Below, piece after piece: positions 1 to 6,582 of a stretch of DNA of 8,313 nucleotides. The translations under genes and the position numbers were made by a program. Position 1 is the stretch's first letter; every line of letters begins with the position of its first letter. Under the pieces are notes generated by a model, which was not told the origin of the DNA, made no database searches, and saw nothing but the letters and a program-made list of their open reading frames with translations. This DNA comes from Chlamydiota bacterium (GTDB lineage: Bacteria; Chlamydiota; Chlamydiia; Chlamydiales; SM23-39). The stretch is from NCBI GenBank assembly GCA_021772165.1, contig JAJFMM010000138.1, positions 1 through 8,313 on the forward strand, read 5' to 3'.

Positions 1-1827
1 ATTACCCGGGTATTTTCCTCTCCACCAGAGATTGATCTGCTTATCTTTTCTAGAGGGGTCGCTGAAGAGATAGTCTTTTTGCGCATCATCTTTTAAAAGA
101 ATCACATTCTTTTCCTGGCGATGCGTATCAAGGAGAAGATGGATAAACTCGTCCGTTTCGCACTTATCAGGAATCGAAAGAAGCACCGTATTCGGCCTGA
201 GCAGCCCAAAACCATAGTTCTGAATGATCTGCTTGGCGCCTACAGACGGCTCTGCACAGAGATTCACATGGAGGTGAGATGGGATCTTAAAGCCCTCAAG
301 ATCTTCCTTGAGATTCCTGTAGGAGCTGACCTCTTCAGCCTCAGAAGGCACGCTGGCTGCAAACGTTAGGAAGCCCTTTTCTTGATTGATGGCATGTGAG
401 AAATAGGCAAGATTCTTATTAGCAACAGGAGCATCGAAAATCGTAAGAATTTGCGGCCGCCAGCTCTTAGCACTCATTTCGAGATGACTCAGCTTGACCG
501 TACCTTTGTGGACCAGATAAGAAAAGATGCCATGTCGCAGATCGTCCCAGTTCCCCTGCACCTTGCGCTTGGCTGTCCAGACACAAAGAAGCACAGTGAG
601 GCAAATCACGATGAAGCTAGCACCCGGATTGATCATGAACATCGCCATGAAGCAGCCAACCGTACCAAAAAGTGGAATCAGAGTAGGTACGCGGAAAGAG
701 GGACGCCAGCTAGGATTTTGAATAAATGTTTCAAAAAAAGCGATGCCGTTAATAAGCCCGTAGGAGACGAGACAAGCCATCGTCAACATAGGGATAATTT
801 GATTGATATCCGTTGCAACGGTCAAGCCCATTCCGAGGGCAAAAACCACGAGTGTTGCCATGCGAGGCTCGTTTGTCGGGCCGGATCCTTTAGCAAGAAA
901 CGAGGGCAGAATGCCGTCTTTGGCAATCGCCTGCATGATCCTCGGACCACCCAGCATAGCGCCCAAGGCGCTCGAAAGGGACGCTGCCCAAATTCCCATG
1001 ACAATCAGAGAGCCTGCTTTCGAAATGTGGCAGAGAATGAAGGGATGGGACTTCAAAAGATCTGCGGGGACAAAGGAGGAGAGAAATATTGCCAAAGCTA
1101 GATAGAGAATAAATACGATTCCGACGGCTCCCAGCGTTCCGATCGGAAGCGACCGCGAGGGGTTGCGCAGATCACCTGACATCGCCATTCCACACTCAAT
1201 TCCGGTCATCGCAGGAAAAAAGATGGAAAAAGCGATCCAGAAACTGATTGAATTGTGAGCTTCTTCAGTGGGAAGAAGAGTTTCCGGAGGTGCTTGACTA
1301 CCAAAGAAAATGGAAGCTACAGATACGCCCAGTAAAATAAAGATGAGGATCTGCGTCTTGAGCGCAAAATTTGTTGAAAAATAGGCGATCAGAACAAGCA
1401 CTGTCAAAGTGACGGTTTTAATCAAAGATAAAGAAATTTGAGGATAAAATTCTTGAAGGGAGAGAGCGAATCCGGTTACGCATAGAGCAATCGAACAGAG
1501 CTGTGAAATAAAGATCAGGAGCCCAATCGCACTGCCGAATTCAATCCCAAGCGTCCTGGAAACAAGATAATAGGCACCCCCTGAACGAATCTTCATATTT
1601 GAGACAATTGCAGTCAAAGAGAGGCCCGTTGCCAGCAGAAGCAGTGCCGAAATGACCATGATGGAAATAGTTTGAAATAGACCAACATGTCCCAATACCC
1701 AGCCCACTCTCATAAAGAGAATAACGCCGAGCATCATTAGGATATTCGGAACCAGGACTCCCTGGAAAGCACCAAATTTCCCATCACTTTCGGATGCAGA
1801 AAACATAGACGGCAATTTAAATTTCAT
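1..1827 (-). CDS. SLC12 / cation-chloride-cotransporter-like permease (3' end cut off by the window)
   Basis: Reading leftwards from ATG at 1827, the frame is open for 609 codons to the left edge, so the C-terminus is missing. A GAGG ribosome site lies 9 nt upstream of the ATG. The family assignment comes from several recognisable stretches. TM1 is around residues 18-49 (FGAFQGVLVPNILMMLGV, then RVGWVLGHVGL). The TM3 region has GGAYYLVSRTLGIEFG at 83-98. FFPAMTGIECGMAMSGDL is at 203-220 and ASLSSALG at 282-289. After about 12 hydrophobic segments comes a cytoplasmic domain with KSWRPQIL (454-461), FGLLRPNTVLL (540-550) and INLWWRGK (598-605), all hallmarks of the CCC soluble domain. The ASLSSAL stretch resembles the sodium-binding TM8 of NKCC/NCC proteins more than KCC (inference). 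It probably sits in the inner membrane moving cations and chloride; the actual substrate is unknown. APC-superfamily amino-acid permeases share the fold but lack the C-terminal RPN and WW motifs. Confidence 0.92.
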   Translation of the reverse strand, partial: MKFKLPSMFSASESDGKFGAFQGVLVPNILMMLGVILFMRVGWVLGHVGLFQTISIMVISALLLLATGLSLTAIVSNMKIRSGGAYYLVSRTLGIEFGSAIGLLIFISQLCSIALCVTGFALSLQEFYPQISLSLIKTVTLTVLVLIAYFSTNFALKTQILIFILLGVSVASIFFGSQAPPETLLPTEEAHNSISFWIAFSIFFPAMTGIECGMAMSGDLRNPSRSLPIGTLGAVGIVFILYLALAIFLSSFVPADLLKSHPFILCHISKAGSLIVMGIWAASLSSALGAMLGGPRIMQAIAKDGILPSFLAKGSGPTNEPRMATLVVFALGMGLTVATDINQIIPMLTMACLVSYGLINGIAFFETFIQNPSWRPSFRVPTLIPLFGTVGCFMAMFMINPGASFIVICLTVLLCVWTAKRKVQGNWDDLRHGIFSYLVHKGTVKLSHLEMSAKSWRPQILTIFDAPVANKNLAYFSHAINQEKGFLTFAASVPSEAEEVSSYRNLKEDLEGFKIPSHLHVNLCAEPSVGAKQIIQNYGFGLLRPNTVLLSIPDKCETDEFIHLLLDTHRQEKNVILLKDDAQKDYLFSDPSRKDKQINLWWRGKYPGN

Positions 1828-1850
1828 TGATTCTAGCCTCAAAATACTGC

Positions 1851-1879
1851 ATTCTAGAAGCATCAATAAATTAAATCAA
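1851..1879 (-). promoter_or_regulatory. putative sigma70-type promoter of the SLC12-like gene
   Basis: On the minus strand a TTGATT (1879-1874) is followed after exactly 17 bp by TAGAAT (1856-1851), matching 4/6 and 5/6 of the consensus. Transcription would start near 1845-1843, giving a leader of under 20 nt that still contains the GAGG ribosome site. The -35 box ends 9 nt before the start codon of the divergent carbonic anhydrase gene, so polymerase bound here would cover that gene's ribosome-site DNA. Confidence 0.55.
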
Positions 1880-1887
1880 GAAAAGAA

Positions 1888-2517
1888 ATGAAAGAACTGA
1901 AGAAACTATTTCAGAACAACCGTAATTGGGTTAAAGAAAAAACAGGTGAAAATCCGAATTACTTTAAAAGTCTAGCTGATGCACAAGATCCACTTTATTT
2001 ATGGTTCGGCTGTTCTGATAGTCGGGTGCCTGCAAATGAAATCGTAGGCCTTGAGCCCGGTGAATTATTCGTTTCTCGCAATGTCGCCAACGTTTTTCCT
2101 CATACTGATTTCAACTGCCTCTCCGTCTTGGAATACGCAGTCAACATCCTCAAGGTCCAGCACGTCATCGTCTGCGGCCACTACGGCTGTGGCGGTGTCA
2201 AAGCGGCGATGGAAGAGCACCCTCTTGGCCTGGTTGATAACTGGCTCAGACACATCCGCGACGTCTATGCAAAGCATAAGGGCGAAATCGAAGCGCTCGA
2301 AGATAACACAAAACGCTACCGCCGCCTTGTAGAGCTCAATGTTCGCCAACAAGTCCTCAATGTGTGTCACACGACGATTCTTCAAGAAGCGTGGCACAAA
2401 AAGAAGCCGATCACTGTCCATGGCTGGGTATATGATCTAGAAAGTGGCTACCTCGAGGACCTCAACTGCTGCTACACATCGCTTGAGCAGGTAGAATCGA
2501 TCTATAAAATGAGGTAA
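1888..2517 (+). CDS. can: beta-class carbonic anhydrase (209 aa)
   Basis: This enzyme carries out zinc-dependent reversible hydration of CO2 to bicarbonate in the cytoplasm. The protein has the beta-CA signature: CSDSRVP with Cys42, Asp44 and Arg46, and GHYGCGG with His98 and Cys101. Cys42, His98 and Cys101 are the zinc ligands, and Asp44/Arg46 form the catalytic dyad. The surrounding GLEPGELFVSRNVAN, NCLSVLEYAV and NWLRHIRD stretches align by eye with E. coli Can (YadF) along nearly the full length. At 209 aa it is close to the usual size (about 220), with a slightly short C-terminus. The ATG has only a purine-rich AAGAAAAG in front of it as a ribosome site. It diverges from the SLC12-like transporter with 60 bp between starts, which suggests, but does not prove, a joint role in bicarbonate, pH or chloride balance. 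The stop codon lies inside the first copy of a repeat (see 2511-2641). Confidence 0.97.
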   Translation: MKELKKLFQNNRNWVKEKTGENPNYFKSLADAQDPLYLWFGCSDSRVPANEIVGLEPGELFVSRNVANVFPHTDFNCLSVLEYAVNILKVQHVIVCGHYGCGGVKAAMEEHPLGLVDNWLRHIRDVYAKHKGEIEALEDNTKRYRRLVELNVRQQVLNVCHTTILQEAWHKKKPITVHGWVYDLESGYLEDLNCCYTSLEQVESIYKMR

Positions 2518-2641
2518 CCTCGACTGGATTTATGTTTTTGAGGACAGGCCTGCGAAGCGCCGCCACAAAAACAGAAGTCCATATAAGCCAATTGCTTGAA
2601 GAAATCGAAGGTCAAAAATGTACAAAGTCGAGGTAACCTGG
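2511..2641. repeat. nested inverted repeat in the 3' gap between can and phoH
   Basis: The outer arms are 2513-2525 (GGTAACCTCGACT) and 2626-2638, complementary at 12 of 13 positions. Directly inside the left arm begins a second pair, 2526-2540 and 2566-2580, complementary at 13 of 15. Counting a G-U pair gives 14 of 15 in plus-strand RNA. GAGGTAACCT also occurs as a direct repeat at 2511-2520 and 2630-2639. The left copy includes the can stop codon. The inner hairpin could protect or end the can mRNA, but it has no U-run after it, so a classical intrinsic terminator is not supported. A small palindromic mobile or repetitive element is an alternative. Confidence 0.6.
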
Positions 2642-2661
2642 CCGAGCTAGAAAGCCCGGCC
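2640..2661 (-). terminator. phoH: possible phoH 3' hairpin / terminator
   Basis: The arms 2640-2647 (GGCCGAGC) and 2654-2661 (GCCCGGCC) enclose a 6-nt loop. The single mismatch on the plus strand becomes a G-U pair in minus-strand RNA, giving a full 8-bp GC-rich stem 17 nt beyond the phoH stop. That orientation bias favours the phoH transcript. A clear U-run is missing, so this may be a pause or stability hairpin instead of a true intrinsic terminator. Confidence 0.4.
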
Positions 2662-2677
2662 CGGAATTGCTTTCGAG

Positions 2678-4051
2678 TTAGAGTAGCTCTGCTGCGATCG
2701 AGGCCAGCTCGGATCTCTCCGTGCGCTCTAAGAACATATGGCCATAGATCGGTTGATTCTTGAATTTACCGACGATATACGTCAGACCATTGGAATCCTT
2801 ATCGAGATAGGGATTATCTATCTGAGTAGAATCGCCTGTTAAAATCACCTTCGTGCCTTTTCCGGCGCGAGAGACGATCGTCTTAACTTCATGAGGCGTC
2901 AGATTTTGAGCCTCGTCGATGATTATGAACATTTTCGGCAAGGAACGGCCGCGGATGTAGGTCACCGCTTCCATCTCGATCTTCTTGCTTTCCATGATGA
3001 ATTCCATCGTTGCGGCTCCATTCCCCTCGCCATTTGTCGTCGAGCAGAGAAATTCGAGGTTGTCGTAGATCGGCTGCATCCAGTGATACAACTTCTCCTC
3101 TTTCGTCCCGGGAAGATAACCGATATCTTTGCCCAATGGAACGATAGGCCGCGAAATGAGAATCTTAGAATATTGTCTTTCATCAAATACCCCGCGCATA
3201 GCGCATGCGAGGGCGAGAAGCGTTTTCCCTGTTCCCGCGGGACCAATCAGCGTAATCAGCTGAATATCTTCGCGGAGTAACATATCGATGGCACATCTCT
3301 GCTCCACGTTCAAAGGCTGAATGCCCCAGATATCGCGATTGATAGGTAAAAGAGGCTCAAGCCTCTTCGTCTTATGGTTGTATTTGCAAACCGCAGACGA
3401 GTTTTCTACCGAAGTGAGCACAACATACTCATTCGGCCTGAACGCTTCTTCCATAAGAGGAAGAAAACCGTCTTTATAAAAGAGATCGATATCTCTTTTG
3501 GGAACCTCAATCTTGCGTAGTCCCCTATATAGCTCTTCATAGGAATCTTTGAGGTTCTCATAATCTTCCGACTCTAGACCCATCGCCTCTGCTTTTACGC
3601 GAGTGACAAAGTCTTTCGAGACGATTACAACGCTCTCACCGCGCTGCTTCAGAAGATACGCCACGAGAAGAATCTTGTTACTGTGACGATCTTGCGGCAG
3701 AGGAAAACCTTGGATTTTCTCCGGCTTTGTCTCTAGATGGATGCGTACTTTAGGACCTTCCGGAATCTGCAACCCAGATTGAAGGTCACCTTCCACTTCA
3801 GATTTTAGCGAATCGATGTAACGGATGGTTTCACGGGCATTTTTGCCAATTTCATCGCTATGGCGCTTTAAACTATCGAGCTCTTCCAGAACAGGAAGGG
3901 CAATGACAATATCGTTGTCTTTGAATTTCGTAATGGATAAGGGATCATGAACGAGAACGTTTGTATCGATGACAAATGTTTTCCGAGCCAATTTTTTTTC
4001 CTCAGAACTGGTTGATACTTTGCGGGCAGATGGTTTATGAACCACGCTCAT
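2678..4051 (-). CDS. phoH: PIN-PhoH family ATPase (457 aa)
   Basis: This is a two-domain cytoplasmic protein of the PhoH2/YlaK type. An N-terminal PIN nuclease-like domain (about 24-165) begins with FVIDTNVLVHDP and keeps the acidic residues Asp29, Glu56 and Asp147 (VSKD). The C-terminal PhoH P-loop ATPase (about 245-457) has Walker A GPAGTGKT at 270-277, Walker B IIIDEAQN at 376-383 and a sensor-like VILTGD at 402-407. The family is linked to RNA metabolism: PIN domains cleave RNA, and characterised PIN-PhoH proteins act as ATP-driven RNA helicase/RNases. The length matches typical PIN-PhoH proteins, and all key residues are present. The ATG at 4051 has a strong AAGGAG ribosome site 8 nt upstream. 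An A8 run in the coding strand (3992-3999) falls at codons 17-20, before the PIN core. It converges with can and diverges from the 4440 gene. Plain PhoH lacks the PIN domain, so the fusion call is secure. Confidence 0.97.
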   Translation of the reverse strand: MSVVHKPSARKVSTSSEEKKLARKTFVIDTNVLVHDPLSITKFKDNDIVIALPVLEELDSLKRHSDEIGKNARETIRYIDSLKSEVEGDLQSGLQIPEGPKVRIHLETKPEKIQGFPLPQDRHSNKILLVAYLLKQRGESVVIVSKDFVTRVKAEAMGLESEDYENLKDSYEELYRGLRKIEVPKRDIDLFYKDGFLPLMEEAFRPNEYVVLTSVENSSAVCKYNHKTKRLEPLLPINRDIWGIQPLNVEQRCAIDMLLREDIQLITLIGPAGTGKTLLALACAMRGVFDERQYSKILISRPIVPLGKDIGYLPGTKEEKLYHWMQPIYDNLEFLCSTTNGEGNGAATMEFIMESKKIEMEAVTYIRGRSLPKMFIIIDEAQNLTPHEVKTIVSRAGKGTKVILTGDSTQIDNPYLDKDSNGLTYIVGKFKNQPIYGHMFLERTERSELASIAAELL

Positions 4052-4154
4052 CAGGCATTCTCCTTTCTGTATTTTTCAACTATTCTATTTAATACTACCC
4101 GTATTCCCCTTCTCCTCCCTCGCAGCCGGGGTCTGCATTTAGAGCCAAAACTTC

Positions 4155-4183
4155 GTTATAGAATTTTGAATTTCTGAAAGCAA
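4155..4183 (-). promoter_or_regulatory. phoH: putative phoH promoter
   Basis: On the minus strand TTGCTT (4183-4178) is followed after 17 bp by TATAAC (4160-4155). The -10 matches 5/6; the -35 keeps only the TTG core. The predicted start is near 4148, leaving a leader of roughly 95 nt ahead of the phoH ATG. In AT-rich DNA such matches arise by chance, so support is moderate. Confidence 0.38.
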
Positions 4184-4382
4184 CCATTTTGCTTCAAAGA
4201 TTTTTCAAAAGTCATATAATTACTTTTTATTTTAAAGATAGTTGCTAGTCAAGTGCAAATTTCATCGGTTTATTCACTTCAATTTTAAATATAATGAAAT
4301 TTAAATTTTACATCTTTCACATCATTCATAACCAATAATTTACTAAATCCAGCACTCAAATATCTAGAGCGCTAAAAGCAAC

Positions 4383-4412
4383 TTGACCCTAAGGAAACAT
4401 TCAAGCTATAAT
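4383..4412 (+). promoter_or_regulatory. sigma70-type promoter of the 4440 gene cluster
   Basis: TTGACC (4383-4388) and a perfect TATAAT (4407-4412) are separated by 18 bp, giving 5/6 and 6/6 consensus matches. Transcription would begin near 4418-4420, about 20 nt before the ATG at 4440, with a GAGG ribosome site at 4431-4434. This is the best promoter in the window and suggests vigorous, housekeeping-type expression of the gene that follows. Confidence 0.72.
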
Positions 4413-4439
4413 TAATAACGAACCAATGAAGAGGGTCCC

Positions 4440-5126
4440 ATGAACATTACTCCTCAAATCCTAAGCATCCCCCCCTATCTCTCGACAACCTGGAAAAATA
4501 TCTCCTCCATGCACGCTACCCCCGAAGGAGATGCTTTCAAGCTCTTTGTCATGCTAGCGAGCCGCATGAGAGTGGTCATTCCGGATCTGGACAAAGCCAC
4601 GATTGAAACCATTTTCGAAGCCCACGCCAAGTATGGCTCCCATTCAACTGACCTACCGACGCCAGAGCAAAACAGCACACCTCCAGTCTCCTTTTCTCTA
4701 CCCACATCAGGAAGCGGGATAGAGCTGCTCAATGCCGCCTCACAACACAATCCCACTCAGGCAGACTCCCCTGAACTGCCTAAAGAGATTCTCGAAAAGA
4801 TTGCAGGCATCTCAAAGGTGCTAGGACTGGATCAGGCTGAACATCTACCGAAAGCAGAACCTCACTGCAACTGCCCTTACTGCCAAATTGCCAGAGCCTT
4901 TCACGGCACGCCTACTGCCATTGAAGAGAAAGCTGAAGAAGAGATCGTGTCAGAAGAAGATCTTAAATTCAGTAACTGGACTATCGAGCTATCTGCTGAT
5001 CAGCTCTATACCGTGACAAATCCTCTTGATGAAAACGAGAGCTACTCTGTTTTTCTAGGAGAGCCTCTGGGCTGTACCTGCGGCGAGAAAAATTGCGAAC
5101 ATATCCGCGTCGTCTTGAACAGCTAA
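4440..5126 (+). CDS. orphan protein with two Cys/His clusters, the second SWIM-like (228 aa)
   Basis: I do not recognise a named family. No signal peptide or membrane segment is visible, so it is probably cytoplasmic, or secreted by a route without an N-terminal signal. The N-terminal part (about 15-66) looks helical. Residues 67-115 are rich in Pro, Ser, Thr and Asn and probably form a linker. Cluster 1 is C143-x-C145-x2-C148-x6-H155 (CNCPYCQIARAFHG). After an acidic stretch (161-174) comes a beta-rich end with C212-x-C214-x4-C219-x-H221, which fits the SWIM zinc-finger pattern CxCxnCxH. SWIM modules bind DNA or protein partners. The two clusters could be two zinc sites or a single shared one. 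The gene follows a strong promoter, diverges from phoH and leads the rightward run. From memory the position matches C. trachomatis CT016 next to phoH (CT015); this homology is inferred and not tested. A C7 run lies at codons 10-12. Confidence 0.85.
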   Translation: MNITPQILSIPPYLSTTWKNISSMHATPEGDAFKLFVMLASRMRVVIPDLDKATIETIFEAHAKYGSHSTDLPTPEQNSTPPVSFSLPTSGSGIELLNAASQHNPTQADSPELPKEILEKIAGISKVLGLDQAEHLPKAEPHCNCPYCQIARAFHGTPTAIEEKAEEEIVSEEDLKFSNWTIELSADQLYTVTNPLDENESYSVFLGEPLGCTCGEKNCEHIRVVLNS

Positions 5127-5160
5127 GAAGACCTAAATCACTCATATTACAAAGAAAAGA

Positions 5161-5229
5161 ACAGGATAAACAGAATCGCCTTCGGCGGCAGGATTGACAG
5201 GATAAATCATTTCTATCCTGCCAATCCTG
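5161..5229. repeat. ACAGGAT-type repeat with long hairpin
   Basis: ACAGGAT-like units occur at 5161-5167, 5170-5176 (ACAGAAT), 5188-5194 (GCAGGAT) and 5197-5203. They are interrupted by a small CGCC-TTC-GGCG hairpin (5177-5187) and followed by inverted units in the right arm. The arms 5189-5204 and 5214-5229 pair at 15 of 16 positions around a 9-nt loop. The one mismatch becomes G-U only on the minus strand, which favours a repeat element over a terminator dedicated to the plus-strand gene upstream. Comparable ACAGGAT-rich intergenic repeats occur scattered in many bacterial genomes (general recollection). It may still end or attenuate transcription between the 4440 and 5343 genes. Confidence 0.7.
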
Positions 5230-5280
5230 TCCCTCTTTTGAAACATTCCCCTCAATGAAGGGAGGCTTCCATTTTTTTTC

Positions 5281-5309
5281 TTGGTCTTTTAAGCGCTGTA
5301 CCATAGTAT
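5281..5309 (+). promoter_or_regulatory. weak candidate promoter of the SH3b gene
   Basis: TTGGTC (5281-5286) and TAGTAT (5304-5309) are spaced by 17 bp and preceded by a T8 run (5272-5279). The match is only partial, but a separate promoter is plausible because a stable repeat hairpin separates this gene from the one upstream. Confidence 0.3.
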
Positions 5310-5332
5310 TCTCTCTTACTACGTTCCTCAAT

Positions 5333-5336
5333 GGAG
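5333..5336 (+). promoter_or_regulatory. ribosome binding site that decides the SH3b gene start
   Basis: GGAG lies 6 nt before the ATG at 5343. The in-frame ATGs at 5331 and 5337 have no usable ribosome site, because GGAG overlaps or abuts them. This favours 5343 as the start and gives a cleaner signal peptide (MSRINRSFF...). Confidence 0.55.
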
Positions 5337-5342
5337 ATGGAT

Positions 5343-6557
5343 ATGTCCAGAATCAATCGATCCTTTTTCGCTCATCTGCTTGTTCACAGCGCTTTGCTCC
5401 TCACTTCTGTTGCTGTAGCTCAGACAAATAAGAGCCCTCAAAGTGCGAAGAAAGCCGACACTTTCAAATCCTTCACTGGAAAAGTACTCGCTAACAAAGT
5501 GCGCGTGCGTTCCAAAGCAGACCTGGATAGCCACGTCATCCGCCAGCTCACTAAAGGCGACCTGCTCCTCATCTCAGGAGAAGATGGAGAATTCTGGGCA
5601 CTGCAACCGCCTAAAGGAACCAAAGCTTATATTTTCCGCACCTACGTTCTTGATGGAATCGTAGAGGCGAACCGCGTTAATGTCCGCCTCGAGCCTCATG
5701 TAGACGCCCCGATCATTGCACAACTCCATATCGGCGACTCGGTAAGCGGAGACACTTGCCCCATGAACCACAAATGGCTAGAAATTGAGCCCCCCTCCGA
5801 TGCGAAATTTTTCATCAGCAAAGAGTTCATCGCGCAAGCCGGCGGCCCCGACTACCTCGTAGCCATGGAAAAGCGCAAAACAGAAGCTCACGATCTTCTC
5901 AGCAGCGCCTTTCTGATTGCAGAAGCGGAGTGCAAAAAGTCTTTCGAAGAGATGTCCGTTCTTGAAGCAACCGAGAAATTCCAGACCATCCTCAGCTCTT
6001 ATGCCGATTTTCCTGATGCCGTCGCACAAGCTAAAGAAGGCCTCGCCCTTCTCAAAGAGACCTACCTACACAAAAAGATCTCTTACCTCGAGTCGCGCGC
6101 TGAATTGACCACCGATGCAAAAGAAGAGCTTCTTTCCAAACATCGCAAAGAGAGTAAAGATCTCTTTCCGAACGAAATCGTCAAGACCGATCCCAACCTC
6201 TGGCAGCGCAGACTCAAAACGAACCAGACAGACCGCATGCGCATCTGGGATACAATCGAAGAGTCTCTCTACCTAAGCTGGACAGCTTTTCACACAGGTA
6301 AGAAAGAAGACGCCTTCTACCAAGAGCAGAGAGCTAACGCCTCCGTTCTTACAGGAAAGGTAGAAGCCTACGACTATCCCGTCAAAAACAGACCTGGCGA
6401 TTACGTTCTTCGCGGAACCGACGCTCCTGTTGCCTATCTCTACAGCACACATGTTGATCTAGAAAAGTATCAGGGAAAAACTATAACGCTATTAGCCAGC
6501 CCACGCCCGAACAACCATTTTGCCTTTCCGGCCTATTTTGTTCTATCTGTTGAATAA
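5343..6557 (+). CDS. exported protein with tandem SH3b domains (404 aa)
   Basis: The N-terminus has a basic start, a hydrophobic core (HLLVHSALLLTSVAV) and an AVA-QT site, a classical Sec signal peptide cleaved after about residue 26. No lipobox Cys is present. Two bacterial SH3-like repeats follow, about 42-105 (GKVLANKVRVRSKADLDSHV) and 107-165 (GIVEANRVNVRLEPHVDAPI). Each has the typical N-V-R-x(3-4)-D/E start and a later W/F-rich strand. A charged helical segment (about 168-270) and a C-terminal beta-rich domain (about 335-404, with GDYVLRGTDAPVAYLYST) complete it. No peptidase or amidase motif is seen, so it may bind envelope polymers or proteins without cutting them. The predicted location is periplasm or outer envelope. 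It ends 25 nt before the next gene. From memory it could correspond to C. trachomatis CT017; that is an inference. ATG 5331 would add four residues. Confidence 0.9.
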   Translation: MSRINRSFFAHLLVHSALLLTSVAVAQTNKSPQSAKKADTFKSFTGKVLANKVRVRSKADLDSHVIRQLTKGDLLLISGEDGEFWALQPPKGTKAYIFRTYVLDGIVEANRVNVRLEPHVDAPIIAQLHIGDSVSGDTCPMNHKWLEIEPPSDAKFFISKEFIAQAGGPDYLVAMEKRKTEAHDLLSSAFLIAEAECKKSFEEMSVLEATEKFQTILSSYADFPDAVAQAKEGLALLKETYLHKKISYLESRAELTTDAKEELLSKHRKESKDLFPNEIVKTDPNLWQRRLKTNQTDRMRIWDTIEESLYLSWTAFHTGKKEDAFYQEQRANASVLTGKVEAYDYPVKNRPGDYVLRGTDAPVAYLYSTHVDLEKYQGKTITLLASPRPNNHFAFPAYFVLSVE

Positions 6558-6582
6558 CGAACCTATCTATTAATCAGATTCC

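Larger units (their letters stand above)
4052..4439. other. 388-bp AT-rich divergent intergenic region
   Basis: No credible gene is seen between phoH and the 4440 gene. The stretch from about 4140 to 4380 is clearly more AT-rich than its surroundings. It contains a 12-bp perfect palindrome AAATTTAAATTT (4297-4308) and several TATAAT-like hexamers (4215-4220, 4290-4295) without good -35 partners. It holds the promoters listed separately for both flanking genes. An origin or regulator-binding role is possible, but no DnaA-box cluster or iterons were recognised. Confidence 0.7.

Noticed and set aside
121..369. 82-aa plus-strand open frame
   Set aside because: It is antisense to the conserved C-terminal domain (RPN motif) of the SLC12-like protein and is a shadow frame.
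451..1101. 216-aa open frame on the plus strand
   Set aside because: It lies opposite the SLC12-like gene, whose minus-strand frame has clear family motifs. The plus-strand product is charged, low in hydrophobics and resembles no family.
4295..4340. 14-codon mini-ORF (MKFKFYIFHIIHNQ) in the AT-rich gap, a possible leader peptide
   Set aside because: The ATG overlaps a TATAAT-like hexamer, has no ribosome site, and the predicted promoter of the 4440 gene lies downstream of it.
4052..4439. Possible replication origin in the AT-rich gap
   Set aside because: No DnaA-box cluster or iterons were seen. A promoter region for two divergent genes explains the composition.
4945..4965. VSEEDL stretch resembling part of a Myc epitope
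   Set aside because: It is a short acidic match within a natural acidic linker, with no sign of an engineered tag.
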